Source: Desulfosporosinus sp. OT
GTDB taxonomy: Bacteria; Bacillota; Desulfitobacteriia; Desulfitobacteriales; Desulfitobacteriaceae
Direction of reading: 5' to 3'
Assembly (NCBI RefSeq): GCF_000224515.1
Contig: NZ_AGAF01000026.1
Coordinates: forward strand, 1-64,000
Length of the DNA stretch: 64,000 bases
The notes under the pieces are model-generated. The model had not been told where the DNA came from, searched no databases, and saw only the letters and a list, made by a program, of their open reading frames with translations. Numbering within the stretch: the first letter of the stretch is position 1; each line of letters begins with the position of its first letter. Positions 7,566 through 16,861 of the stretch are shown piece after piece. A program made the position numbers and the translations under genes.

Positions 7566-8774
7566 TTAAAAGTTCTTATTGGGATAATCAAGAGCGCTAT
7601 TGACGACCGGTCCAATTTGAGCCGGTGGTTTCCTACGCTTAGAGAAAGTCAAGGCGAAGAAAGTCGTTGCCGCTGCCATGAGGATCAAAACCATAATTTT
7701 ATCAGCTATATATTCAAAACCCAGGTTCTTTACGGTGAGCAAGCGGAACGCTTCGGCCATCCAGGTATAAGGCATCGTTCGAAGCAGGGTATTAATCACT
7801 GCCGGGATATGAGTACTCGGCCAGGAATAGCCCGAAGCCACAAAAATCGGAACCGAAATCAACATGAAATAACGGGTTACCAACAAAGAATTCGGAAAAT
7901 ATACCGAAACGATAAACCCTACCGAAACAATAATAAGGTCAAAAAGCAAACCCAGCAAAAGGATTAAACCTACCGAACCTTCGATCTTAACGTTCACAAA
8001 ACGTGCAGCAATCCACAATAATAAACCGAAGTTAAAGAAATTAGCGATAAAATAAGGCAAAGCTTTACCTATGAAGATCTTCCACTGAGGGACCGCCGCA
8101 CAAAGAAACTGAAGCCAGGAATTCTCTTCCTTCTCCCGAGTCACTGTCAGACCGACTCCCAAAAGCCCAATCTGCTGAAGGGTCATAAGAACTAAACCTA
8201 TATAAATGAAGGTAGCGTAGCTGAAGGTTGGATTATACCATACCTGCATGCTATAGGAAACCGTATCCATGACGTTGACAATTTCTTGCTTCGTCATTCC
8301 CAGTCCACTTAAGTAAGCAGCCGTATGTTCAGCGCTGAAGGTATTGAGCACTTGCTGAAAATATTTGCGCGTATTGAAGCCATAAATCAGATTTGAGCCA
8401 TCATAGACGGTCAAAATCTGAGTCAGCTGATGCTGCGCCAATTTCTGAGAATAGTCTGCCGGAATGACAACACCCGCTCGAACCAGGCCATTTTTCATAC
8501 CGGCTTCCAAGTCAGCGTAGGTACTTACTTGCGGGATCACCTGGAAATTTGGGGTGTTCTCAAAAGCTGAAACCACAGCACGACTTTCCTGAGAATGATC
8601 GAGATCAACAATCCCGAGCGGCACATGCTGCAGAATAGCTGAAACATAAACCAAGCCAAACATCGAGGCATAAAGGAGCGGGACAATAAATAGTATCGCC
8701 AAAAGAACCCGCTCCCGAAAAATACGCATGATTTCATAATGTGCAATGTTTAAGATTTGCTTCACATCAATCAC
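7566..8774 (-). CDS. ABC-2 type permease (YbhR/YbhS-like)
   Basis: 402 aa. One N-terminal membrane helix (about 22-45) is followed by a large extracytoplasmic domain (about 50-175) and then five further helices, the usual ABC-2 exporter layout for drug or lipophile efflux. The loop near residue 210 (TVTREKEENSW) matches the family's cytosolic motif between TM2 and TM3. The start is GTG 8774, overlapping the upstream permease stop by 4 nt (GTGA), a sign of translational coupling. With its partner permease it should form the membrane channel of a HlyD-linked exporter. Substrate is unknown. Confidence 0.88.
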   Translation of the reverse strand: MIDVKQILNIAHYEIMRIFRERVLLAILFIVPLLYASMFGLVYVSAILQHVPLGIVDLDHSQESRAVVSAFENTPNFQVIPQVSTYADLEAGMKNGLVRAGVVIPADYSQKLAQHQLTQILTVYDGSNLIYGFNTRKYFQQVLNTFSAEHTAAYLSGLGMTKQEIVNVMDTVSYSMQVWYNPTFSYATFIYIGLVLMTLQQIGLLGVGLTVTREKEENSWLQFLCAAVPQWKIFIGKALPYFIANFFNFGLLLWIAARFVNVKIEGSVGLILLLGLLFDLIIVSVGFIVSVYFPNSLLVTRYFMLISVPIFVASGYSWPSTHIPAVINTLLRTMPYTWMAEAFRLLTVKNLGFEYIADKIMVLILMAAATTFFALTFSKRRKPPAQIGPVVNSALDYPNKNF

Positions 8775-9931
8775 CCCTTATGCGGAAAATCGCTGACCAT
8801 CAAACGCAAGGCAGCCACACTATAGAAAAGAACAGCCATGAGACTCAAGGCCAAAAAATAGTGACTCACAAATCCCCAACCCGGGTTTTTAAAGGTCAGA
8901 AAACTTACACCCTGAAAAAACCAAGTCTGGGGCAAAATCCAGACAACATGCTGAAGCCACTGGGGCATGGCTTGAAGCGGCCAAGTGAAACCGGACAGCA
9001 AAAACGAAGGCAGAGCTATAATCATTCCGTAACGTGAAGCATTGACGGCATTGGGGGAAAGACTTGACATCATCGTACCTAAACCATGCAAAGCAAGGAT
9101 AAAAATTAAGGTAAACAAAAGAAAACTCGACCAGCCGCAGGCCAGAGGAAGTTTAAAGACCACAAAAGCGAGAAAATAGACGGGTAAGACAGTCAGCAGC
9201 AAAATGCCAATATGCACAAAAGATTTACAGAAAAAAAGCTTAAACAATGATATCCCCGAAGTCCTAATCTGATACCAGCTGCGCCGCCCATTCTCACCAA
9301 TTATCGTCATACAGGAAGCCAGAGTACAGCACTGCTGCCATACGTTCAACGCAAAGGCTAAGACCAGGAAATAAGCGTAATTGGCCGTGGGATTAAACCA
9401 GGCTTCTTCAGGAAAGGCAACGGACTGATAGGCTTCTTGAGCCTGATTTGGTTGAATTCCCTTAGCAATTAAGGTTCGAATACCGACCTGAGCCCCCAAA
9501 GTTCGAGTAACTGTCAGCACAGCACTGGAAGCGTTGGTCGCATAAATTATGTTCATACCATCAATCAATACCGCAACCTTAGTCTGACGCTGCAAAGCAA
9601 TATCTTTGCCATAGTTCTCGGGAATTACCACCCCAACAATTACTTCACCTCGTTTAATCGACTCCTCCAACTGACTAAAGGTATCGAAATAGGCAACGAC
9701 CTGCAAGTTTTGGCTGTTTTTTAAATCCGTAGTCACTTGGCGGCTGGCACTGCTTTTATCTAAGTCCACAATGGCCGTTGAAATATTTCCAATCCGCTGA
9801 GAACTATAAACGCCGGCCATAAGCAAAAGCCCCAACAATGGCCCGACGAGCAAAATATTGCGCAGACTTTTGTCCCGCCACATGTAAAATAATTCACGCT
9901 GCATAATAACCCAACACTGTCTAATCATCAT
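8771..9931 (-). CDS. ABC-2 type permease (YbhR/YbhS-like), second subunit
   Basis: About 386 aa with the same layout as its neighbour: an N-terminal helix (about 20-42), a large outer domain with VDLDKSSASRQVTTDL, then five helices. A cytosolic segment GENGRRSW replaces the usual REKE pattern. ATG at about 9931 is preferred because the GTG at 9940 lies in the SD-like GAGTGG. It overlaps both neighbours by a few bases. A heterodimer with the 7566-8774 product is expected, as with YbhS-YbhR. Confidence 0.87.
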   Translation of the reverse strand: MMIRQCWVIMQRELFYMWRDKSLRNILLVGPLLGLLLMAGVYSSQRIGNISTAIVDLDKSSASRQVTTDLKNSQNLQVVAYFDTFSQLEESIKRGEVIVGVVIPENYGKDIALQRQTKVAVLIDGMNIIYATNASSAVLTVTRTLGAQVGIRTLIAKGIQPNQAQEAYQSVAFPEEAWFNPTANYAYFLVLAFALNVWQQCCTLASCMTIIGENGRRSWYQIRTSGISLFKLFFCKSFVHIGILLLTVLPVYFLAFVVFKLPLACGWSSFLLFTLIFILALHGLGTMMSSLSPNAVNASRYGMIIALPSFLLSGFTWPLQAMPQWLQHVVWILPQTWFFQGVSFLTFKNPGWGFVSHYFLALSLMAVLFYSVAALRLMVSDFPHKG

Positions 9932-10628
9932 AGCGACCACTCTGCTCTGCGTAATATTTTACCTGCCTGTTCCATTCCGCCTGAGCACCTTCCGGATCAT
10001 AAATGGTCATCTCTCCACCCTCCAGCCAGGCTACTTTACTAAACGATTGTGAAAAGACAAAATTGCTAAAGGTGCTGACACAAGTTCCGCCTGCAGCTAA
10101 AAATTGCTCTAGCTCCTGCAATATAAGATTACGGGAAAAGAGATCAATATCCTTAATAATTTCATCAAGAATTAACAACTTTGGCTGATTGAGCAGAGCA
10201 CAAGCCAAAGAAACTCGCTGCAAAACACCGATATCTAGAGAAGTTACCGGCTTCGTCAAAAACTCCTGAAGTTGGAAACTCTCAATCATCTCACGCACAG
10301 CGGCCCGAGAGGCTTTTTTTAAAGCGGCAATAAAGTCGAGATTTTCCACCACCGTCATGTCCCGGAACAAACTACTCTCTTGAGTCACAAGCCCCAGACT
10401 CCGCTTGAACTTTTCTGTTTTTTTTATATTAAACCCCAAGATTGCAACCTGACCCGATTTAAAGCGATCGATTCCCGCTAAAATATGCACTAAGGACGTC
10501 TTCCCTGCTCCCCGAGTACCAAATATGCCAAAGCATTCTCCAGGCTGAACTTCAAAAGAGATTCCCTGAAAAAGCAGTTTGTGGCCTATTTTCTGCGCAA
10601 GATTAGTAACCCTAATTACAGGCTCCAT
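9921..10628 (-). CDS. ABC transporter ATPase with non-canonical motifs
   Basis: 235 aa, a single nucleotide-binding domain. Walker A is intact (GTRGAGKTS, about 36-44), the Q-loop Gln is present (VTQESSLF), and Walker B reads LLILDEI. The signature that is normally LSGGQ reads LDIGVLQRV, and the switch His after Walker B is missing (CVSTFSNF). Canonical ATPases of this family keep both, so hydrolysis may be slow or may need another subunit. It sits between the HlyD-like adaptor (2 nt away) and the permeases, so it is surely part of this exporter. Confidence 0.88.
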   Translation of the reverse strand: MEPVIRVTNLAQKIGHKLLFQGISFEVQPGECFGIFGTRGAGKTSLVHILAGIDRFKSGQVAILGFNIKKTEKFKRSLGLVTQESSLFRDMTVVENLDFIAALKKASRAAVREMIESFQLQEFLTKPVTSLDIGVLQRVSLACALLNQPKLLILDEIIKDIDLFSRNLILQELEQFLAAGGTCVSTFSNFVFSQSFSKVAWLEGGEMTIYDPEGAQAEWNRQVKYYAEQSGRYDD

Positions 10629-10630
10629 AG

Positions 10631-11698
10631 TTACTTAGCCCCCTCTAGGATTTTGACTTGGGCAGTCATCCCTGTCTTAAGCACTAAATCTTGATTAGGT
10701 ATATCAATCTTGACCTGGAAGCTCCGAATATCATGTTCATACTGTTCATTGATCGCTTTCTTGACGGCAAATTCACCGGCCCCATTAATTAAGACGACCT
10801 TACCCTTAAATACCTTGCCAGGAAAAGCATCCACGGTAATTTCCGCTTCTTGATTCAGCTGAACACGTCCGATCTTTGCTTCGCTGATGTAAACGTTCAC
10901 ATACGGGTGTGTCAAATCCGTAATCTCATAGACCGGAGTACCGGCATTCAACATTTCACCTGCCTCAAGGTACTTCTGAGTAATGAACCCGGACATCGGA
11001 GAAAGCAAATGGGTATTACTAAGATAAGCATTGGCTTTTTGGACAGCCCCATCGGCTTGTTTAACTGTTCCTTGAGCTGCCTGTGACTGAGCCTCGGCAA
11101 TGGTCACGTTCGCCCGAGCCGATGTAGCCTGTTCAAGAGCAGCCTGAGCTTCCTGAAGCTTGCTCTGCGCCAAATTATAAGCATTCGTGGCATCATCCAA
11201 CGTCTTTTGCGGTGCAGCACCACTCTTAACTAATTCCGTGGCACGGTCAAAGGACATCTTGGCATCTTTAACCCCTATTTCCGCCTGGGCAACTTTGGCT
11301 TGAGTCTGAGCTATCGTACTTTCCACCTGCTGACTCGTCAAAGGAACCGCATCAGCCGCTCGCAGGGCATTCCCTATCGCTGCATTAAACGCTCCCTGAG
11401 CAGATACAAGATCAGAGCTTATTTCCTGATCTTCCAAAGAGGCTATTTCCTGACCGGCTTGCACTTGGCTCCCCTCGTCAACAAGCGTCTTCTCTAATTT
11501 GCCGGGAACCTTGAAAGAAGCCATCACATTCGTAGCTTCAATAGTCCCCGTTGCCGAAAGACCTTGCTCCACATCGGATAAAGCTACCTCATGCCGATAG
11601 AAGTAGCGGTTAAAAATAAACAGACTGGCGATAATAATTCCCATAAAAACGATAAAAGTCCCTATTTTCTTTACGTTAATCTTGGCTAGGGCATCCAT
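10631..11698 (-). CDS. HlyD-family membrane fusion protein (YbhG-like)
   Basis: 355 aa. One N-terminal membrane anchor (about 13-30) precedes a lipoyl-like half motif (GTIEATNV), a long Ala/Gln-rich coiled coil (about 95-215, with repeats such as AQSQAAQGTVKQ), the second lipoyl half (LSPMSGFITQKYLEAGEML) and a beta-barrel domain. Such adaptors connect ABC-2 permeases to the cell surface; in a monoderm they may help release substrate. GGAGGAATAGAGA precedes the ATG. It is gene two of the TetR-HlyD-ATPase-permease-permease operon. Confidence 0.92.
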   Translation of the reverse strand: MDALAKINVKKIGTFIVFMGIIIASLFIFNRYFYRHEVALSDVEQGLSATGTIEATNVMASFKVPGKLEKTLVDEGSQVQAGQEIASLEDQEISSDLVSAQGAFNAAIGNALRAADAVPLTSQQVESTIAQTQAKVAQAEIGVKDAKMSFDRATELVKSGAAPQKTLDDATNAYNLAQSKLQEAQAALEQATSARANVTIAEAQSQAAQGTVKQADGAVQKANAYLSNTHLLSPMSGFITQKYLEAGEMLNAGTPVYEITDLTHPYVNVYISEAKIGRVQLNQEAEITVDAFPGKVFKGKVVLINGAGEFAVKKAINEQYEHDIRSFQVKIDIPNQDLVLKTGMTAQVKILEGAK

Positions 11699-11701
11699 TC
11701 T

Positions 11702-12364
11702 CTATTCCTCCTTATGACAAACGATACCATTAAAAATAAGTGCCAGAATATGCTGCAATCGTGCTTCAAGCATCTTCTCAGAAAGCAGATCTTCCTGCCA
11801 AAGAGGCTGAACAATTTCACGCCGATTAAAGTAGGCCAGACATAAAGCCTGAACACTAAGAATGACCTGTCGGAAATCCATGTCCGGCCGAATGTACTTG
11901 CGCTTAATCCCATCCTTAATAATGTCGCCGAATTCTAACTCTACTAAATCAAAAAATTGAGGAATCACCTTGCCTGCATAACGACCTCTATTGAGTGCTT
12001 CCCAACTGATAAGCCGGACAAAAGAGTCATTCTCTGCTAAAAAGTAAAAGTACGTCCTGATTGCCCTAGTCACATTCTCTTTGGGATCATACCCTAAATT
12101 AAAAGCGTTTTTGCCTAACGCATAGATTTTGTGGTAATTGTAACGCAAAACTTCCACATAGAGGTCTTCTTTGCTGCCATAATAATGATAGAGCATCCTT
12201 TTATTGATACCCGCATCCTCAGCAATCTCATCAATCCGTGAACCATCCAGTCCTTTCTCGGCAAAGATCTTCGTCGCAGAATTTAGAATCCGCGCGCGGC
12301 TTTCTTCGGAGCGTTGTTCCCGACCATCCCCCTTTTTAGGCATCGATTTTTCGGTATTACTCAT
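11702..12364 (-). CDS. TetR-family regulator of the ABC exporter (CecR-like)
   Basis: 220 aa with an N-terminal HTH (ILNSATKIFAEKGLDGSRID, then INKRMLYHYYGSKEDLYVEV). The C-terminal region matches the CecR/YbiH-type helical domain in length only. It is the first gene of the operon, 3 nt before the HlyD gene, with GGGAGG before ATG 12364. A palindrome (12389-12404) next to a TATAAT box upstream suggests autoregulation and induction of the pump by a ligand. E. coli ybhGFSR with its regulator cecR has the same composition. Confidence 0.92.
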   Translation of the reverse strand: MSNTEKSMPKKGDGREQRSEESRARILNSATKIFAEKGLDGSRIDEIAEDAGINKRMLYHYYGSKEDLYVEVLRYNYHKIYALGKNAFNLGYDPKENVTRAIRTYFYFLAENDSFVRLISWEALNRGRYAGKVIPQFFDLVELEFGDIIKDGIKRKYIRPDMDFRQVILSVQALCLAYFNRREIVQPLWQEDLLSEKMLEARLQHILALIFNGIVCHKEE

Positions 12365-12388
12365 TGGATACCTCCCACTCTGAAGTAT

Positions 12389-12404
12389 GTAACTAGTTAG
12401 TTAC
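12389..12404 (-). promoter_or_regulatory. Palindromic operator next to the promoter of the exporter operon
   Basis: GTAACTA-GT-TAGTTAC, perfect 7-bp arms, 25 nt upstream of the TetR ATG. A TATAAT-like -10 lies just upstream on the minus strand (about 12414-12420), so the palindrome covers the predicted transcription start. This is a typical TetR autorepression site. Confidence 0.6.
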
Positions 12405-12500
12405 TTTGTTTTGATTATATTCTAATGCATTCGACCTTAGTACGCAAGAGATACTTTTCAGGAGTTTCAAGGGGATAAGGTATTGTTGCAGGGTTTCTGG

Positions 12501-12742
12501 TCAAATACCGAGCTCATTTATTAATCTCTTGAATGTATCGTAAGCCGGCTTTGGCGAATAATCATCCCGCATAATCCCATATTGATGGAAAAGATCTTCT
12601 TTGGAACTATCTGCATCCCGGAGGCCAAAGAGCTCATAGTGGGAAATATTTAGAGCCAGTCGCAAATTGTAAATCGTTCGTATCACTATCTCAAGAACGT
12701 TCACTTGATGCCCGTAGGGTCTTTCTATAGGAAGAGGAAATT
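12501..12742 (-). pseudogene. C-terminal remnant of a glycoside-hydrolase-like protein
   Basis: The open frame runs from an in-frame stop at about 12743 to the TAA-type end at 12501 with no proper start. The peptide includes GHQVNVLEIVIRTIYNLR, HYELFGLRDADSS and GIMRDDYSPKPAYDTFKRLI. These read as the C-terminal end of a (beta/alpha)8 glycosidase, where the phrase LRDADSS...GILRDDY.PKPA is common. The N-terminal catalytic part is gone, so this is gene debris. Confidence 0.6.
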
Positions 12743-13692
12743 AGGTATAATTTTTCAAGGGATTTTAGAAATTAATTTAATAGCACCGCTCCAGTGGTTA
12801 CCAGATAGCGAATGCTATTATGCAAAAGATTTCTCAACAGTTGTTCTATTGCCAATTGGTTACAGTCTACCCGTAAGTCTCTCTCCAAGTCATAATTAGC
12901 GTGACTTGATTTTGCTCTGCTAATTCCCCGTATTCACTATTTACACTTTGCAGTAAGGGTCCCAAGGGAATTGCTTGTTCTATCTCCATTTTCAATCCAC
13001 TGTAATTATTTATGTGAGCGCAGTTTCAGCTTACATCATTCCTATAAAAGCATTTAATAGTATTGAAGAAAAAAACAGCTTCATTAACTTAGCAAAGACC
13101 TATGTCTAAAAAAATAGTAAAAAGAATTTTATTGTAAGGCTTAGCAAGACGCATCTATCACATAGAATGGGTTTTCCAGCACATGCTTTGGGGCGTCAAT
13201 TTATATTTTTGTCAGGGTAATAAATATTGAGCTTTTCCAGGTTCGTTAAACTCCGAACTATAGAAATTGGTAACTGCGTAGGTACAGAAAGGTATTACCG
13301 GATGATGGAGTTTGATCCTAAATATGTACCCAAATGCAACATTGTGAGTGTTTGAAGCCTGAATCAAAAAATGCTTTCCTGAACAAAAGACCTTTAGGCA
13401 TCAGCATGGAATATGTAGCTACTTGCTCCATCATCGGATATTTCATATGGAGGATCAATTAGAATAAAAATAACGAATATGATCATTTCATTAAATACTA
13501 GGTATTTGGGTTGGTGAACATGAAAGTGCAAAACTCTGGCTCGGGGTATATAAGATCGACAGAGAAAAAGCCAGTGATAAAAATCATTTACTGCTCGTAT
13601 TCGTTGTTGTCTCACCTTTTCCGTTGGGATTTCCCCTAAGTTTGGTCTTGATTCCTAGCCACAGGATGAGTCCTACTATGATACAGGAAATT
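12743..13692. other. Intergenic region without a clear gene
   Basis: About 950 bp, AT-rich. I see only short open frames. One on the plus strand around 13240-13355 encodes VGTERYYRMMEFDPKYVP, which could be debris of a lost gene but matches nothing I know. The minus-strand frame at 13394-13615 has no RBS and a composition unlike a protein. Confidence 0.4.
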
Positions 13693-14925
13693 TTAAAAAT
13701 CAACAGAAGAACCCTTCCTCTTCTTCAAGAAAGTAAATCCCCTGATACCCCATCGAACAAGCCAAATCAACTGCTTCATGGCCGGGTACTGCATCGTCCT
13801 TACAACGTCCTTCAAGTACCTCCTAATCTCTAGATGCTGCGGGCAAACTTTTTCACACTTCCCACATCCGATACATAGCGAGGCATAGGCAGGTACACCG
13901 CCGACTAAACCACTTGTCATGAGAAAATAATGAATTTTGGTCCGTTTGGTATGAAAAAGATGCTTATCATTATAAATACCCAGACAGTTGGGAATATCGA
14001 CGCCTGCCGGGCAGGGCATACAGTATCTGCAGCCTGTGCAGCCTATCTTTAGCAGTTTTTGATAAACCTCCTTAACCCTGTCCACGATAGCCAATTCTTC
14101 CTTTGGCAAAGAGTTTGAATAAGCCCCCCCTGCTATTTGGATATTTTCACTGATATGTGCTTCTTCGTTCATCCCTGACAAGAGCATCGTTACCTCAGGA
14201 TGGTCCCAAACCCAGCGCAGTGCCCATTCAGCAGGTGTCCTTTGTGTTTTGGCCCTATGCCAGATATTTTCGACCTCTGCAGGTATCCTGCCCACTAATC
14301 TTCCCCCCCGAAGCGGTTCCATGACCACGACTCCCAGGCCTTTTGAAGCCGCGTACTTAAGGCCTTCAGTCCCTGCCTGATAATATTCGTCAAGATAATT
14401 GTACTGGATTTGGCACATGTCCCAGTCATAGTCATCGACAATCAGCTTGAAATTTTCCCTGTCACCGTGAAATGAAAAACCTGTATGAATAATCTTGCCG
14501 TCCCTCTTAGCCTTCTGCAGAAAATCCAGAATACCAAGGCTTTTCATCGTTTCCCAGGAAGCAAAATCCGTAAGCATATGCAGGAGATAATAGTCAATCC
14601 GATCTGTCTTAAGTCTTTTCAACTGAGTTTCCAGAACCTCTTCCATCCCTCTCCTGGACTGGATCATATAAGTTGGCAGCTTGGTGGCGATTTTTACTTT
14701 ATTCCTTATCTCCTTTGCAAGAACTTCACCCAGAAAGCTTTCACTTTTCCCGCCATGATAGACATACGCCGTATCCAAATAATTAACGCCACTGTCTATC
14801 GCCTGAAGCAGCTGCCTCTCAGTTCGCTGGACATCGATTCTCCCGTTAATTTCCTGAAAACGCATGCAGCCAAAACCAAGAATTGAAACCTTGTCACCTG
14901 TTTTACCCATTTCTCTATAAAGCAT
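13693..14925 (-). CDS. Aldo/keto reductase with C-terminal 2[4Fe-4S] ferredoxin domain
   Basis: 410 aa. The aldo/keto reductase barrel (about 1-280) has the Asp/Tyr pair in LDTAYVYHGG, Lys in IATKLP and His in YYLLH. It is followed by two cluster motifs, CTGCRYCMPCP (about 298-310) and CIGCGKCEKVCP (about 355-368). Proteins of this layout reduce carbonyls using an Fe-S relay in anaerobes; the substrate is not known. It is the last gene of the lipid operon that starts at PlsC. A role in reducing or re-oxidising a fatty aldehyde or vinyl-ether intermediate is possible but is an inference from position. Confidence 0.88.
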   Translation of the reverse strand: MLYREMGKTGDKVSILGFGCMRFQEINGRIDVQRTERQLLQAIDSGVNYLDTAYVYHGGKSESFLGEVLAKEIRNKVKIATKLPTYMIQSRRGMEEVLETQLKRLKTDRIDYYLLHMLTDFASWETMKSLGILDFLQKAKRDGKIIHTGFSFHGDRENFKLIVDDYDWDMCQIQYNYLDEYYQAGTEGLKYAASKGLGVVVMEPLRGGRLVGRIPAEVENIWHRAKTQRTPAEWALRWVWDHPEVTMLLSGMNEEAHISENIQIAGGAYSNSLPKEELAIVDRVKEVYQKLLKIGCTGCRYCMPCPAGVDIPNCLGIYNDKHLFHTKRTKIHYFLMTSGLVGGVPAYASLCIGCGKCEKVCPQHLEIRRYLKDVVRTMQYPAMKQLIWLVRWGIRGFTFLKKRKGSSVDF

Positions 14926-14983
14926 ACTTTTTTTCCTGTCCTCCCATCACCCTTTGCATCGTCCGCTTGACACGAATGTTTTG

Positions 14984-15592
14984 CTAAAATACCCATAAAC
15001 TAATGACTGCTGCCGGAATCAACAGATATAAGGACTTGACGAGCAGTCCATTTTTATTGCACTTCAAAGGGGCAACCATCAAAACGGAAAAGGCGATAAA
15101 AAATAGTAACATAACAGCGTGAAAATGCAGTGGATCGAATAGTTCCAGCAAGGAAACGATCATCAAAAAGCAGCTCGCTGCAAGGGTAGTAGGAATGCCT
15201 GAAAAGAACTTTTGCCCGTTAATTTCTTCCATCCCATCCAGATTGAAATGGGCCAGCCTGCTTACACCCGAAAGGATATAGGCGATCAGAATCAGAACCG
15301 ACACTACAGAGTTCAACCCCATGAAATATGCGATAATCACTGGCACGATGCAAAAATTGAAAAAATCCGCCAAACTGTCTAGTTCTTTACCAAAGTCTGT
15401 TTCCATCCCGAATTTCCGGGCGGCAATCCCATCAAGTCGGTCCAGTAATAGGGTGAATGCGTAGAGGGTTAAGGCAATCTTAAGCTCTTGCTTGAATATT
15501 AGCGTCAAGGTGATAAAGCCAATAGCCAGAGAGCATCCGGTCATGGCATTGGGGATATTCAGATACTTCAGATACACGAATTTTTTATTCAA
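14984..15592 (-). CDS. pssA: CDP-diacylglycerol-serine O-phosphatidyltransferase-like
   Basis: 202 aa, about five membrane helices. The CDP-alcohol phosphotransferase signature is complete: DRLDGIAARKFGMETDFGK then ELDSLADF, i.e. DG-x2-AR-x8-G-x3-D-x3-D. It transfers a phosphatidyl group from CDP-diacylglycerol to an alcohol; the surrounding sequence resembles the PssA type (serine), but other acceptors cannot be excluded. The start overlaps the stop of the MFS-like gene by 4 nt. CdsA, which makes its substrate, is two genes upstream. Confidence 0.85.
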   Translation of the reverse strand: MNKKFVYLKYLNIPNAMTGCSLAIGFITLTLIFKQELKIALTLYAFTLLLDRLDGIAARKFGMETDFGKELDSLADFFNFCIVPVIIAYFMGLNSVVSVLILIAYILSGVSRLAHFNLDGMEEINGQKFFSGIPTTLAASCFLMIVSLLELFDPLHFHAVMLLFFIAFSVLMVAPLKCNKNGLLVKSLYLLIPAAVISLWVF

Positions 15593-16842
15593 AGGCCAAC
15601 CGCTCCTTTTTCTTTGAAAGATTTATTTTTGACGGTAATTAGATACAAAGTCAACAAGGACAGAACAAAAATACCTAATATCATACCTAGCATTAACTTA
15701 CTGAAATCCAGTGCTTGAGTTTTTACTAACAGCGATACCTGAAGCGTTAGTAGGTAGCCCGCCAACGAGGCATAGTTGGGCAGGTTGTTGTAAACCGAGA
15801 TTAATCCCGTATTTTCAAAAGCGCTGCTGGCATAATTTCGGGTACAGAAAAGGAATATACCGTAGGAAATCCCGGCAAAGGAACACAAGCAGAGAAGAAC
15901 GGAAAAGGAGCTGGAAATCTTCAGGTAAAAGACCAGCGTCATCAATATCAACACCAAAATAGCAATACCGTTTGGTCTAGCAGAAAATTCCTGATAGGCC
16001 TTAGTGTTGTTTTTCATCTTGATTTGAGGCTTTGCTAAAACACCGAACATTAATACAGTGATCACAGCAAAGGCACTGATCACTCCAATAATAGCTCCGC
16101 CTTTTGCTGCTGGGTTGCTAAAGTGATAGTAGTCTTTCAGAATATAGATCATCATGGAAATCAGCATGGTTACTGCAGTTAAGATTAATGCCGAATAGGC
16201 AACAAATAACTGATGATAAAGATTAAGCTTTCCTTTCGGAAACGACCGGACGTTCTCTCTATAATTAGGACTGATTTTTGTTACATCTGTAATAATAAAA
16301 ATTGTACTCAATGTGGCAATCACCCATATTAAGACAATACTCTGTGTTATGTTGGTAGTGAAGAATGAAAAATAAAGCGGTGCAACCATGATACCCAGCA
16401 GTTGAAAAAAAAGATTGGACTGGACATGGATTTTCAACTGTTCCCTGTCTGACCCTGCTACAAAAAGGCGGTCAATACAGTTATAGAATAAATTCGAAAT
16501 AAATTTCATCAGTATAAAGCAGGCAAAATAGAGACTTAAACTTTTCACCCAAAAAAGTCCGGAAAAAGTTGCTGCCATCGTAAAAATACAGCAAATAGTC
16601 AGCAGGTTTCTTCGGCGCGCAGAAGCGATCATAAAGAAATAGAACTTATTGTTCTGGGAGGTAAGAATTCCCGCTATGGAAGCCAAAGTTCCCAACAGAA
16701 AAAATAAGCTCAGGAAGGTATTCTTATGTTCCGGGTAATTGGACATAAAATAAACTTGAGGTAACACACTTAATGTCGCTGTCCAAATAAACGAAGTAAA
16801 GAAGTAGATGGTATTTCTTTTGTACATTAATGCACTCTTCAC
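15589..16842 (-). CDS. MFS-like membrane transporter of unknown substrate
   Basis: 417 aa with about 12 hydrophobic helices in two halves joined by a polar loop (about 185-215, SPNYRENVRSFPKGK), consistent with the major facilitator fold. No signature for a known substrate is visible. It sits between CdsA and PssA in a tight operon, so a role in lipid or lysolipid movement (compare LplT-type MFS flippases) is worth considering but not shown. The start is uncertain: GTG 16842 or the ATG 15 nt further in; neither has a strong SD. Confidence 0.75.
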   Translation of the reverse strand: MKSALMYKRNTIYFFTSFIWTATLSVLPQVYFMSNYPEHKNTFLSLFFLLGTLASIAGILTSQNNKFYFFMIASARRRNLLTICCIFTMAATFSGLFWVKSLSLYFACFILMKFISNLFYNCIDRLFVAGSDREQLKIHVQSNLFFQLLGIMVAPLYFSFFTTNITQSIVLIWVIATLSTIFIITDVTKISPNYRENVRSFPKGKLNLYHQLFVAYSALILTAVTMLISMMIYILKDYYHFSNPAAKGGAIIGVISAFAVITVLMFGVLAKPQIKMKNNTKAYQEFSARPNGIAILVLILMTLVFYLKISSSFSVLLCLCSFAGISYGIFLFCTRNYASSAFENTGLISVYNNLPNYASLAGYLLTLQVSLLVKTQALDFSKLMLGMILGIFVLSLLTLYLITVKNKSFKEKGAVGL

Positions 16843-16861
16843 GTTGTAAGCAGGCCTCCCT

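Noticed and set aside
7494..7967. 157-codon plus-strand ORF
   Set aside because: It runs antisense through the ABC-2 permease gene, has a basic low-quality composition and no RBS; a shadow frame.
12705..12899. Short plus-strand ORF
   Set aside because: It lies antisense to the glycosidase remnant and in AT-rich DNA, with no RBS and no recognisable motif.
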